Assembly (NCBI GenBank): GCA_016841325.1
Contig: JAENZJ010000022.1
Location: 1-62,723, forward strand
Source: Thermincola carboxydiphila
Lineage (GTDB): Bacteria > Bacillota > Thermincolia > Thermincolales > UBA2595
Length of the DNA: 62,723 bases
Direction: 5' to 3'
Shown: positions 25,053 to 34,000 of the stretch, piece by piece
How the letters are laid out: each line of letters begins with the position of its first letter
Position numbering within the stretch: position 1 is the first letter of the stretch
The notes under the pieces: generated by a model
What the model saw: the letters and a program-made list of their open reading frames with translations, nothing else
Told to the model about the DNA's origin: nothing
The model's database searches: none
Program-made: the position numbers and the translations under genes

Positions 25053-25670
25053 TTAGCTATCGGATAAACTACGTTTGACAAGTCGAAATCCCCATTCATC
25101 CCACCGCCAGACAGTAGTCCTGACTGGAGCTTTTTTATCGAGAGCATAACGTTCTCCGGACATCTTGCGGTACTTTCCTTCCTCGACAACCAAACTCGGG
25201 CCGTCACCATCGACATCCCGGATTGTAAAGGAGACAATCGGGCGATCGAGGTCAGACGAACACCAGACCTGCTTCATGGCCTTGTTCTTCAGCCGGTATA
25301 CAAATAGGTGATTCTTATAGCCGGTGTCCTCAGCGGTTTGCCAGAAAGGTTTGACAGATCCAAAACTGCCCGTTTTCCATAGAGACAGCACCAGGTTGAC
25401 TGTCCCGTCGTTGTCGACATCACCCAGGGCAAAATTGTCAATGCGCCAATCACTCGGTGACCGCCAGAGATACTTCTTTCCTTCCCTTACAGTAAGGTGG
25501 TGATTAACCAGGCTATATTCCTCTGTCACCCCGTCACCGTCAAGATCACCAAGATCCCGGGTACGGGAGCCGAAATCTCCTGTATCTGTTAAGAATAAAA
25601 AGACGGTTAGGAGGGCGGCCAATATTGCTGCTGCGCGAGTCACCCGGGAGAATCTCACCAGGTTTACCAT
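25053..25670 (-). CDS. membrane-anchored FG-GAP-like repeat protein
   Basis: A 205-aa protein with an N-terminal membrane helix (about residues 12-28) and three calcium-loop-like repeats (DLDGDGVTEEY, DVDNDGTVNLV, DVDGDGPSLVV), as in FG-GAP/VCBS propeller blades. It is probably exported and anchored. Its start overlaps the stop of the DUF3160 lipoprotein gene by 7 bp, so the two are coupled and probably work together at the cell surface. Confidence 0.72.
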   Translation of the reverse strand: MVNLVRFSRVTRAAAILAALLTVFLFLTDTGDFGSRTRDLGDLDGDGVTEEYSLVNHHLTVREGKKYLWRSPSDWRIDNFALGDVDNDGTVNLVLSLWKTGSFGSVKPFWQTAEDTGYKNHLFVYRLKNKAMKQVWCSSDLDRPIVSFTIRDVDGDGPSLVVEEGKYRKMSGERYALDKKAPVRTTVWRWDEWGFRLVKRSLSDS

Positions 25671-27883
25671 GCCGGCGCCCTAAAGACTTGAGTCCAGGAG
25701 GGGGGAGAAGGTGTTTTGCTGTTCTCCAGCATCTCCTTCCACTTCTGGTCGGTAAGCCGGTCTTGCGCCGGCCAGGGAAACTCATAATAGGAGTAAACTG
25801 CACCCTTGGCAATGCGCAGCCTGCCTTCCACAGGAACAACCGCATAAATATGGCTCACGAACCCGGTGCCTTCCTCAAGCACCTGACCACCTCCGGGGTT
25901 AGTGGCAACATCTGCAATCAGTGCAGCCGGATTCTCGAAGATGGCTGAAGGGTGGTCAACACCCTCGTCACGCATTGCTTCCAGCCAGAAATGCTCCAAC
26001 TGCCCGCCAAAACCGCGGACCAGCTCGTAATCCTGATCACTCAGTGGTTGACCGTTCAGTTCCTTTTCACTGATTTCCTTAAGCCTGAGGGCCAGTTCCT
26101 CCATCCGTTCGAGAGAAATGCGGTCGCGTTGGTTCAACAGCTCTCTGCTGTTTAGCCCTTCAATGGTCATCCTCGTCAGTGCGGCGAGGCGCGCATAAAC
26201 GACCGGATTGGGTTCAACGTAACCCCGGTCGTCAAGAGCTTCCATACCCCCGCCCATTTCAGCGTAAACCTGCTTGGCGTAGAGTATGGTATCATGCTTA
26301 AGCTCGGTCCAGCTTCCCAAATAGGTCTCCAGCTGCTTGCGAGTCCAGGCTTGGCTGCTCATAAATGAAGGGTACCCCTCCCCTTTGGGGTCTGTCAGAG
26401 GGGCCAGGGTGTAAAGCCATGACCAGTAAAGGTTCTGTGTCCAGCTTTTGCTATCAAGTGAAGCGATAAAGGTCTGCATCTTATGCATATTCTCCGGGTA
26501 CTTCTCATAACCGGTCTCACCCATCTCAGCAAGGATAGCATAGGCTTCTTCTGAACCCATAGCGGCAGGGATATCAAGCCCTTTTGGCAGCATCCGGCGC
26601 TGCCCCCTGTTGTTCTCTTTTACTTCCCGGTACACCAGGCGCTGGAAGATTGAGGCATCAAGGGTAAACCGCTGACCCATAAAACGGAAGCCTTTAATTT
26701 CTTTGTCGCGGTCGGGCTGGATGTTCTCTTCAAAAATAGGAATGGAGTTTATTTGCGGAGGCTCCAGTTTATTAATGCCCTCGCGGAATACTCCCCACCT
26801 GTCATCTTCCCCGGTCAGTTGATCCAGGGCAGGAATCTTCCCATAGGTTTCCTTTAATAGCTCGTAGTACTGGCTGAATCCCAAATCGTCACTTTTGCCG
26901 ACGAAGAAGTTGGTCGGCTCATATATGCGGTTCCAGTGGTCATATGCCTGTTGCCGGCTAAGCATCAGTGTGATCAATGCCGCCGACTTTGTTTCATCCT
27001 CATTAGCAGCACGGAACGTCATTCGCCCGTACCACATCATGGCCTGGAAATAAGTCTTCAGCTCATCCGACTTGGCGTAATGTCCCCGGGGAATATACTG
27101 GGTGTAGTCTTCTTTTAAAGCTTCGGGCAAAGCAGCTTCAGGATTTCCGATATTCATCACCGGTGAAGGAATGAAGATTTCACGGTGATCCATAACCAGC
27201 TTCAGTTCATCACCTACCTCCCTGCGAACATAGGAAGGAACATCAGCCTTCGGATCAAGAAGCCGGGCAGCCACGGCAAAGAAAGCCACGTTGCGTTTCG
27301 CCGCATTTTCCCAATCGGTTCCTTTAAGTGTCTGATACTGTTTTTGACTTTCAGCCAGCATCAACCCTGTCAAGGCCTCTAGCTCACCGCGCAGCCTATC
27401 TTTTTCCAACGTCCGCAGCAGGTGACTAAAATACAGATGGTAGTTGTGCAGCATAGCATCGGTGGTGACAAAATTGGGAATAGATTCATAACGGTTTTCC
27501 TCGTAGATGCTGAAAAACTCGCGAGATGATGTTGGGACCACCACAAAGCCGTTCTTACTCAAGAGGTTTTTGGCCTGGGGAGAGAATTGAAATTGGTCCC
27601 TGTTAGTTACGTTACTTAGATCATCAGCCACCCGGTAGGCCTTAACTGATGGCTTGAGAGTAACCGGAACCTCTTTATACGGCGCAAAAGCAGCGACCGA
27701 CGACGGTGATGAAATCATGGCAACACCAGTCTGCTGTTGAGCAGTATCCTTAGGAGAAGTGAGCACATCGTTCTGTTGCTGCGAAACATTCTTCGAAGAA
27801 GACTGACAACCGGCGAGGCTTGCCAGCAGCATTATCATCATTACAACACACAGATAAATGACAGCAGATTTTCTTGTTTTCAT
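25664..27883 (-). CDS. DUF3160 lipoprotein
   Basis: A 739-aa surface lipoprotein. The N-terminus has a signal peptide with lipobox LASLAGC, so the mature protein starts at that Cys. The rest matches the large DUF3160 family, including the block FVTTDAMLHNYHLYFSHLLR. The function of DUF3160 is not established. The ATG (27881-27883) with GGGG 8 nt upstream is chosen over a start 33 bp earlier. The FG-GAP-like gene overlaps its end. The 300 bp upstream of the gene (27884-28189) hold no gene that I can support. Confidence 0.85.
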   Translation of the reverse strand: MKTRKSAVIYLCVVMMIMLLASLAGCQSSSKNVSQQQNDVLTSPKDTAQQQTGVAMISSPSSVAAFAPYKEVPVTLKPSVKAYRVADDLSNVTNRDQFQFSPQAKNLLSKNGFVVVPTSSREFFSIYEENRYESIPNFVTTDAMLHNYHLYFSHLLRTLEKDRLRGELEALTGLMLAESQKQYQTLKGTDWENAAKRNVAFFAVAARLLDPKADVPSYVRREVGDELKLVMDHREIFIPSPVMNIGNPEAALPEALKEDYTQYIPRGHYAKSDELKTYFQAMMWYGRMTFRAANEDETKSAALITLMLSRQQAYDHWNRIYEPTNFFVGKSDDLGFSQYYELLKETYGKIPALDQLTGEDDRWGVFREGINKLEPPQINSIPIFEENIQPDRDKEIKGFRFMGQRFTLDASIFQRLVYREVKENNRGQRRMLPKGLDIPAAMGSEEAYAILAEMGETGYEKYPENMHKMQTFIASLDSKSWTQNLYWSWLYTLAPLTDPKGEGYPSFMSSQAWTRKQLETYLGSWTELKHDTILYAKQVYAEMGGGMEALDDRGYVEPNPVVYARLAALTRMTIEGLNSRELLNQRDRISLERMEELALRLKEISEKELNGQPLSDQDYELVRGFGGQLEHFWLEAMRDEGVDHPSAIFENPAALIADVATNPGGGQVLEEGTGFVSHIYAVVPVEGRLRIAKGAVYSYYEFPWPAQDRLTDQKWKEMLENSKTPSPPSWTQVFRAPAW

Positions 27884-28189
27884 ACTATCGTCCCCTTTCC
27901 CGGATAGAGCAAGCATATAAAGTTAAATTTCTTTTAACACACAACCTGCGAAATTATGTACCAAAGCAATTGTATTGCAAAAACAATTCTATCTAGGTTA
28001 ACTAAACACCTTCCTAGTTTGTCACTATTTTACACCGAGGGATTTGTCAACCCGGGCGGCTCATTGTTTTTACAAATCCAATTTCATAAACCTAATTTCA
28101 AATGCATCGGCAGATTTATAATGCTTCTCGATTGTCACTTGTTTGAGTTTAGATGTGCCCCGTAACTGGCTTGTCACGACACATCCTCG

Positions 28190-29380
28190 TTAATTGAGCC
28201 TTGTCCCTATAGAACCATCCAGTTTAACCCGGAACCTAGGCCCTGCATAATCGCTGATATACATCCAATTTCCAGACACCCCTTCAAGTGCCCAGATATT
28301 GACATCGTTCAATTTTTCTTTTCCTGTTCCGTCTAATTTAATCCTTGATAGACCCTTGCCTGATGTAAAGTAAAACCAATCATGGTCAAACCAGAACCCA
28401 TAAATTTCATTTAATGTTACTATTTCAGATTTTTCTGTTTCATCCCCATTTATTCTGCAGATGGTTATCTTTTCCAAACCCTTTCCTTCATCTGACCTGA
28501 TGACGTAATAGACCCAGTCCCCGGAAATGTATTCAATTCCTGCATCCTTTACTACCAGGCTTTTTTCTGTCCCATCAGTTTTTATCCTGTACAGGTTTGA
28601 TTTCACACGGACCTGAGCTGTTTCATATTCATTATAGTAGATCCAGTCTCCCAGTATCTTTAGATTGCCAAGGTCCCAACCTTCGTCAAGCAGCTTCACC
28701 TTCTCGGTACCGTCCACCCTTATCTTATATAAGCCGCCTCCGGCGGCCTCTTCTTCTGTAGTTTTCTTGGGATTGTAGAAAATCCATTGGCCGGAGACAG
28801 TGAAGCTGCCAATCTGGTCATCGCTTATCTTGATATGTCCGGTACCATCGGTTTTCATTTTAAAAAGATTGCCTCCATCCCAACTGTCCTGAAAGTAGAT
28901 CCAGTCTCCCGAAATGTATATCCTGGCCATCTTACTTTCAGATACTTTGGTTTTCTCCGTCCAATCAGGTTTTCTTTTATACAGATTATCTTTATAAATA
29001 TAATAAATCCATCCATCTTTTTGTGAGATAGAGCCAAAATTCACCACCTCGTTGCCGATATCGCCCGTCTCTTCAGCATTAAGGGAGTCTTTAACATCAA
29101 AATCCTTAAATAATCCCAGGGAAGATATACCAATGGCTGCGATCACAATAAAAATTCCCAGGCCCACTAAAACTGGAAAAAAGGTCCCTACGGACCTGTC
29201 CTTATTAACAATTGCAATAATGCCTGCAATAAACCCTGCCACCCCTATAACAGGAAATATAACTCCAGGCAAATGAAAATAATCGGTCAGTATTTGCTGT
29301 GCAAATAAGATGATAAAAATTATACTTAGTACTACTGCAAACTTACCAAGACCTGATTGAGGCAAAAACCTGATTCTCAT
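28190..29380 (-). CDS. membrane protein with DUF5050-like beta-propeller
   Basis: A 396-aa protein. Residues 1-95 contain three membrane helices. The rest is an extracytoplasmic six- or seven-bladed propeller built from repeats of the type SGDWIYYxN...LYRIKTDGTxK, as in the DUF5050/prolow-density lipoprotein-like family of Firmicutes. Its first residues (RFLPQSGLGKF) resemble those of the upstream 106-aa membrane protein (TFLPKTDLGKW), so the two share an N-terminal module. The genes are 51 bp apart and probably form an operon. The function is unknown. Confidence 0.75.
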   Translation of the reverse strand: MRIRFLPQSGLGKFAVVLSIIFIILFAQQILTDYFHLPGVIFPVIGVAGFIAGIIAIVNKDRSVGTFFPVLVGLGIFIVIAAIGISSLGLFKDFDVKDSLNAEETGDIGNEVVNFGSISQKDGWIYYIYKDNLYKRKPDWTEKTKVSESKMARIYISGDWIYFQDSWDGGNLFKMKTDGTGHIKISDDQIGSFTVSGQWIFYNPKKTTEEEAAGGGLYKIRVDGTEKVKLLDEGWDLGNLKILGDWIYYNEYETAQVRVKSNLYRIKTDGTEKSLVVKDAGIEYISGDWVYYVIRSDEGKGLEKITICRINGDETEKSEIVTLNEIYGFWFDHDWFYFTSGKGLSRIKLDGTGKEKLNDVNIWALEGVSGNWMYISDYAGPRFRVKLDGSIGTRLN

Positions 29381-29431
29381 ATATCAAACCTCTCCTTTTA
29401 AGGTTCTGGTCTGCAGTAAGCCCTTTCGGAT

Positions 29432-29752
29432 TTAACTGAAAAACAAGTTCGCAACGATGCCGAAAAAACTTAGAATACTCTGCAACCCCAATAAAATAGC
29501 TAAAAAAACCAGAATCGAACGTTCTTGTTTCTTGATAACCGAGATCAACGCCATAATTAAAGCAACAATGCCTAGAGTCAATAACAAGATGGTTATAATC
29601 GATTGTAGGGGATTCTGAATAATAATCTCAAAACCAGAGTAACCAGTTTTCGATGGAAGCACAGAGCCGACTATGAACAAAACCCAGCTGGCAATCATCA
29701 TGGCGACAGACCATTTGCCTAAATCGGTTTTGGGCAGAAAGGTGATTTCCAT
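29432..29752 (-). CDS. three-helix membrane protein, paralogue of the propeller protein's N-terminus
   Basis: A 106-aa protein starting at MEITFLPKTDLGKWSV with three membrane helices. It matches the N-terminal module of the downstream propeller protein but has no extracellular domain. The ATG at 29750-29752 has GAGGTG 7 nt upstream. It may be a partner subunit of the 396-aa protein. The 370 bp upstream (29753-30124) hold no gene, only the padR control region. Confidence 0.65.
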   Translation of the reverse strand: MEITFLPKTDLGKWSVAMMIASWVLFIVGSVLPSKTGYSGFEIIIQNPLQSIITILLLTLGIVALIMALISVIKKQERSILVFLAILLGLQSILSFFGIVANLFFS

Positions 29753-30062
29753 GGAATTCACCTCACTCAATAATTACTTGATACTTCTTTCTATAGACTA
29801 TATTTAAGCCGTGCATTTGTTTCATGTTTTTATAAAATATTTCCTTTAATGAACTTAAATAAGGCTAATTAGTACATTGATCTAATATGGATAATGCGAA
29901 GCTGAACCTTGCGTCGTGACATAGTTGTGTTACGCAGCAAAAGCGATGTTGTAACGTCCTTACAGAAGTCACTAATATAGCATAAACTTATCATCACTCT
30001 AATAAGAAAAGCTATCATATATTCTTAGTAAAACTATTGCTTTGTTAAAAATAATCTAGTAT

Positions 30063-30103
30063 TATAATACATAGATAATCGATGCATAGATTAATAATGC
30101 ATC
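30063..30103 (+). promoter_or_regulatory. padR promoter -10 and inverted-repeat operator
   Basis: TATAAT lies at 30063-30068 with a TTGTTA-like -35 about 15 nt upstream. It is followed by a perfect inverted repeat, GATGCAT-N9-ATGCATC, at 30081-30103, just before the ribosome site of the PadR gene. PadR proteins bind ATGC-type dyads, so autoregulation is likely. Confidence 0.65.
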
Positions 30104-30124
30104 CCGAAGGGAGGTAAGAGCTTC

Positions 30125-30469
30125 ATGTCGGTAAATAAGGAGATGCTTAAAGGCAGTACAGCAGTTTTAGTTTTAAGTATGCTTGACCGTGAACCCATGT
30201 ATGGCTACCAGATGATTAAAGAAATTGAAAAGGAATCAAGCGGTATCTTTAGTTTCAAAGAAGGAACCCTTTATCCTATTCTCCACTCATTAGAGTCAAA
30301 AGATATGATTGAATCCTACTGGTGGGGAAATGAAGGCAGCAGACAAAGAAAATATTATCGTATTACTACTAAAGGCAAATCAGAACTAAAGGAAAAACAA
30401 CAAGAATGGGTTACATTCCGTTCAGCAGTTGATAAAATTTTAACAGGGGAGGTTTTTGCATGGACTTAG
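30125..30469 (+). CDS. PadR-family transcriptional regulator
   Basis: A 114-aa winged-helix repressor. It shows the PadR core with MLDREPMYGYQMIKEI (helices 1-2), FKEGTLYPILHSLE (recognition helix) and RKYYRITTKGKSELK (wing). GGGAGG lies 8 nt before the ATG. Its stop overlaps the ATG of the following membrane gene by 10 bp, so it probably controls that gene together with itself through the dyad at 30081-30103. The stop codon is TAG. Confidence 0.9.
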   Translation: MSVNKEMLKGSTAVLVLSMLDREPMYGYQMIKEIEKESSGIFSFKEGTLYPILHSLESKDMIESYWWGNEGSRQRKYYRITTKGKSELKEKQQEWVTFRSAVDKILTGEVFAWT

Positions 30470-31764
30470 TTCACAATAAAGAAATTCAGGATTATATTAG
30501 CAAAGTCTGCACACAAATTAGGTTTCATGATGTCCATCAAGATGTAAAATTAGAACTTAAAGCTCATATACAAGAAATTATAGAAGAATATTTAACACAA
30601 GGCTTTTCTGAAAAGGAAGCTGTCGATCAGGCCCTTGTTCAAATGGGAGATGCTGATATTATAGGAAAACAGCTAGATTTAGTTCACAAACCTAAGCCTG
30701 AATGGACCATTTTATTACTTTCTTTTCTTTTTGTGAATATAGGATTACTAGCAATGTATTTTATTCACAAACAGAGTTTGCTTACATATGATATCAAATT
30801 ATTTGAAAAAAGCTTACTCTATTCGCTAATGAGTTTAATTTCTATTATCGGCTTGTACTTTTTTGATTATAGGAAAATTGAAAGGTTTTCTAAACATATT
30901 TATCTCGGAACCCTTATAATTCTCATTTTTACAGTTTTCTGGGGTATTCAAGCAAGTGGTAGTAGAAGTTGGTTAATAATTGGGCCATTTAGTGTTAATT
31001 ATGTGGCAGTAAGCCCCTTTTTATTTATCGCAGCCCTGGCAGGTATCTTTAATAAATGGGACTGGAGCAACCCTCTTAAACTGATGCAAGGTTTAGCATT
31101 ATTTGCAATGCCCTTAATTTTTATTTTAAAAGCACCTTCAATTTCAACAGGTGCTATTTATGTAGTAGCTAGTATGGTTTTGATGATTGTTTCAGGCGCA
31201 AAACTGAAGCAAATCATTTTAATACCAGGTTCATTTATGGCTATACTAATCCTGTATATTATTACTGAGCCATATAGACTTAAAAGACTCGTTACATTTT
31301 TAAACCCTGAAAGTGATCCATCAGGAAGCGGATGGTTAAACATTCAGTTGAGTAAAATAATTTCTCATTCAGGGCTTTTGGGCCAAGGACTTACGTTTGA
31401 CCCCCAAATAATACCTGAGCTTCATACTGATTTTATTTTTGCCTTTATCACATATACTTTTGGCTGGATAGCAAGTATCTTACTTATTACTTTTGTTGTT
31501 ATGTTTTTGGTTCGCATTGCATGTATAGCGAGACAAGTAAAAATAAATTATGGTAAACTGTTAATAAGTGGTTTTGTTTCTATTCTAGCAATACAGTTTT
31601 TATGGAATATATTTATCAATTTAGGACTAGCACCTATTAGTGGCGTGGGACTACCTTTTATAAGCTATGGTGGTTCACAGCTTATTATTAATGCAGCAAC
31701 AGTTGGAATTATATTAAGCATTTATCGAAGAAAAAATATTTCTCAAAACTATAAATTATTTTAG
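30460..31764 (+). CDS. HAAS-domain fused FtsW/RodA/SpoVE-like membrane protein
   Basis: A 434-aa protein. Residues 1-75 form a cytoplasmic helical domain of the HAAS/permease-prefix type (LELKAHIQEIIEEYLTQGFSEKEAVDQALVQMGD), which is usually paired with PadR regulators. The rest has about ten membrane helices of the SEDS family. The SEDS signature is PISGVGLPFISYGGSQLIIN near the C-terminus. SEDS proteins polymerise peptidoglycan glycan strands in division, elongation or sporulation. The PadR-linked fusion suggests an inducible, stress-related version. DNA here is AT-rich compared with the methylamine region. The stop codon is TAG. Confidence 0.85.
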   Translation: MDLVHNKEIQDYISKVCTQIRFHDVHQDVKLELKAHIQEIIEEYLTQGFSEKEAVDQALVQMGDADIIGKQLDLVHKPKPEWTILLLSFLFVNIGLLAMYFIHKQSLLTYDIKLFEKSLLYSLMSLISIIGLYFFDYRKIERFSKHIYLGTLIILIFTVFWGIQASGSRSWLIIGPFSVNYVAVSPFLFIAALAGIFNKWDWSNPLKLMQGLALFAMPLIFILKAPSISTGAIYVVASMVLMIVSGAKLKQIILIPGSFMAILILYIITEPYRLKRLVTFLNPESDPSGSGWLNIQLSKIISHSGLLGQGLTFDPQIIPELHTDFIFAFITYTFGWIASILLITFVVMFLVRIACIARQVKINYGKLLISGFVSILAIQFLWNIFINLGLAPISGVGLPFISYGGSQLIINAATVGIILSIYRRKNISQNYKLF

Positions 31765-31773
31765 CATATAACA

Positions 31774-31813
31774 GAGAACCTTAGTTTGTACTTAAGGTTC
31801 TCATTTTTATTTT
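31774..31813 (+). terminator. terminator of the padR-SEDS operon
   Basis: GAGAACCTTA pairs with TAAGGTTCTC around an 8-9-nt loop, followed by ATTTTTATTTT. It starts 10 bp after the stop codon. Confidence 0.85.
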
Positions 31814-32004
31814 AGGTTGTAAAAAGCTTAAGCTATAGTCACATTTTATTATTATATCAAAGTTATATAAAGCATAAGTTACCACTTTAGATATTTTTAT
31901 GATTTTGTAAAAATGGATATTACGGCCTATATTGAACCACTGTTCCGATCAATGAGAGCCATGTGTCCGGAAAAACTGCCCGTGGTGAAGGCATATATTC
32001 AAAG

Positions 32005-32410
32005 GTGATAAATCATTACAAAAATGTCAGCCTGCTAATTCTGGATTGAATGGCTGCTAATTCCGCTATCCGGTACTGAAGCAAGGGATCATCTGGAGAT
32101 TATTGAGGCTCGACATAAAAGAGGATCAACAATCTTCAGTTCTCAGTTCACCCCTGCCGGTTGGCATAGCAAAATCGGTGAAGGTACACTTGCCGATGCC
32201 ATTCTTGACCGGATTGTCCACGATTCCTACACCATCCTGATTGACGGTGAAGAATCTGTGCGCAAACGTAAAGGAATTACCGAGTAAAAACTGACGGTCG
32301 GGAACCATCTGACCGGGTGGCTCACTGACCGGAAGCCTGGCTCAGTTTTTCCGGAGAAGTGGCTCACACATTACCGGAACGATGGCTCTATTGGACCGTA
32401 ATATGCAAAA
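32005..32410 (+). mobile_element. IS21-family remnant (C-terminal part of istB and right end)
   Basis: The frame ending with TAA at 32285-32287 reads EWLLIPLSGTEARD, SSQFTPAGWHSKIGEGTLADAILDRIVHDSY and SVRKRKG, the C-terminus of the IstB ATP-binding helper of IS21 elements. One extra T near 32050 breaks it from the preceding LLILD block. The right end follows, with repeated TGGCTC motifs at 32330-32390. No istA is present, so the element is dead. Before it, 31814-32004 holds no supported gene. Confidence 0.75.
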
Positions 32411-32877
32411 AACTCCTCCTACCTACAAATACAAAAATTCCTCTTATCCCCTTATAGTAATAACACCTATTTTTTGATGCTGCACAACATTTACATGTAG
32501 CACAATATAAAACCCTTAGGGTATCCCTATGGGTGATTAGTTTATGGATAATCTGTCATAATCTCAACCAACTTGACCTTGTAAATTGGTTATATGGGAC
32601 TTTTCGACTTCCAATTATTAGCCTAATTTGAAGTTTATACTTACCTTCAAAAGTCTAGTGATAAACATTAGTGGGACCATTATCCTGCTTTATCTCTATG
32701 TAATAAAAAAGGACGCCACAAAAAGCCTGCGGTCGCCCCCATACTGAATGTGGCTTGTCTTATTTTCCCAGCTAAGAATATTATAAGCTTTGGTGCAGTA
32801 TCTTGTCTATATCAATAACAAAATTGCCCATTGTCTATAACTGCGTCTGGCAGCAGCTAAAAGCCTTTTACAAAAAC
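32411..32877. other. 467-bp stretch without genes
   Basis: This AT-rich spacer lies between the IS21 remnant and the DUF1540 terminator. I see no open frame with a ribosome site, no tRNA and no strong repeat. Confidence 0.5.
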
Positions 32878-32910
32878 TTTAGCAGACCCGATAAGGTCTG
32901 CTAAAATTTT
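32878..32910 (-). terminator. terminator of the DUF1540 gene
   Basis: On the minus strand TTTAGCAGACC pairs with GGGTCTGCTAAA around a 5-nt loop and is followed by GTTTTTG, about 30 bp after the stop. Confidence 0.75.
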
Positions 32911-32940
32911 GCCCCACTGGCTGAGGGGTAAGCTGAAGCG

Positions 32941-33198
32941 TTATTTGTTGATAACACCGTCTACATTGGCTTTGCCAGAGCCCTTTGGTACAAAAGTCTT
33001 ACAGCAGCTGTCCATACATGTGCTTACCGGGGTTTGCTGGATCTGAGCTGCCGCCGGAGCGTCAATTCTATCCGGCAAAGTATCTGACAAACTATCAGAG
33101 GTGACCAAAATCTCATTTGCGTGGCACATATTCCCCTGAGCCCAGTAATGACAGTTGCTTACACTACAATGAATATGCTGTTGAACCTGGTTTGGCAT
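32941..33198 (-). CDS. DUF1540 cysteine-rich protein
   Basis: An 85-aa protein. The N-terminal motif IHCSVSNCHYWAQGNMCHANEILV matches the DUF1540 domain, a small Cys-rich and probably metal-binding module common in spore-forming Firmicutes. A Pro/Ala-rich linker and a second Cys pair (CMDSCCKTF) follow. The ATG has GGGGG-type sequence upstream and the gene has its own terminator. The function is unknown; a spore-related role has been suggested for the family. Confidence 0.85.
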   Translation of the reverse strand: MPNQVQQHIHCSVSNCHYWAQGNMCHANEILVTSDSLSDTLPDRIDAPAAAQIQQTPVSTCMDSCCKTFVPKGSGKANVDGVINK

Positions 33199-33412
33199 TG
33201 ATTATCCCCCTTCATTCTTTTTTCGAAATTAGTCTTTTCACATTCTCGTGTATTCTATCCATGGAAACTTACGGTAATCCAAAAAGCTTCACCGCTCCGT
33301 GGGGTTCTTGTTATACAAATACCTTAACAGTATTTAATTGGTTCCTATCAATTCACTGCCATATGGGCATATTAATTTTTGACAGCAAAATTCGGAGGTG
33401 ATTTGAGTTCTC

Positions 33413-34000
33413 ATGGAGTTATCACCAGGCATATATCGCCGTCTTGTCAGGCCAAGAACTTTAACAAAAATATATATTGAAAATATTATAAATAATAGTT
33501 TTGACCTCCGGGATAAAAAAGTTCTGGATTTCGGTTGTGGAGTAGGGGCCATAAGTAATATGTTCCTGCCTCAAAACTACCTGGGCATAGATTCCGATGT
33601 CAGACGTGTAGACTATGCCAGGAAGTTAAACCAGGGTTACAATTTTAAGGTAATTAGCGAAAATAAGCTGCCGGTTGAGGATAATTCGGTAGAAAGCATC
33701 ATTATTGTTGCGGTGCTGCACCACATTCCTTCCGAAACTCTCATAGATTACCTTCAGGAATTTAAAAGGGTTCTCAAACTTGATGGTAATGTGCTGGTTA
33801 TAGAACCCTGCCTGTTTGAAAATTCATCTGTTAATAACTGGTTTATGGAATGTTTCGATAATGGAAAGTACATCAGGACCGAGGACGATTATATAACATT
33901 ATTTGAGGATCATGGCTTTAAGACCAGTTTGTTAAACAAATATAAAAAGATTTTCTATAATGAAATTTTTTTCTCTGCAATGCCGGTTACAGCGAATTAA
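33413..34000 (+). CDS. class I SAM-dependent methyltransferase
   Basis: A 195-aa protein with motif I VLDFGCGVGAIS (about residues 37-48), motif II acidic residue LGIDSD (about 57-62) and motif IV IIIVAVLHHIP (about 96-106). The fold is that of methyltransferase type 11 proteins, but the acceptor is not predictable. GGAGGTG lies about 15 nt before the ATG. Its 3' end overlaps the convergent ABC permease gene by 14 bp. Confidence 0.85.
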   Translation: MELSPGIYRRLVRPRTLTKIYIENIINNSFDLRDKKVLDFGCGVGAISNMFLPQNYLGIDSDVRRVDYARKLNQGYNFKVISENKLPVEDNSVESIIIVAVLHHIPSETLIDYLQEFKRVLKLDGNVLVIEPCLFENSSVNNWFMECFDNGKYIRTEDDYITLFEDHGFKTSLLNKYKKIFYNEIFFSAMPVTAN

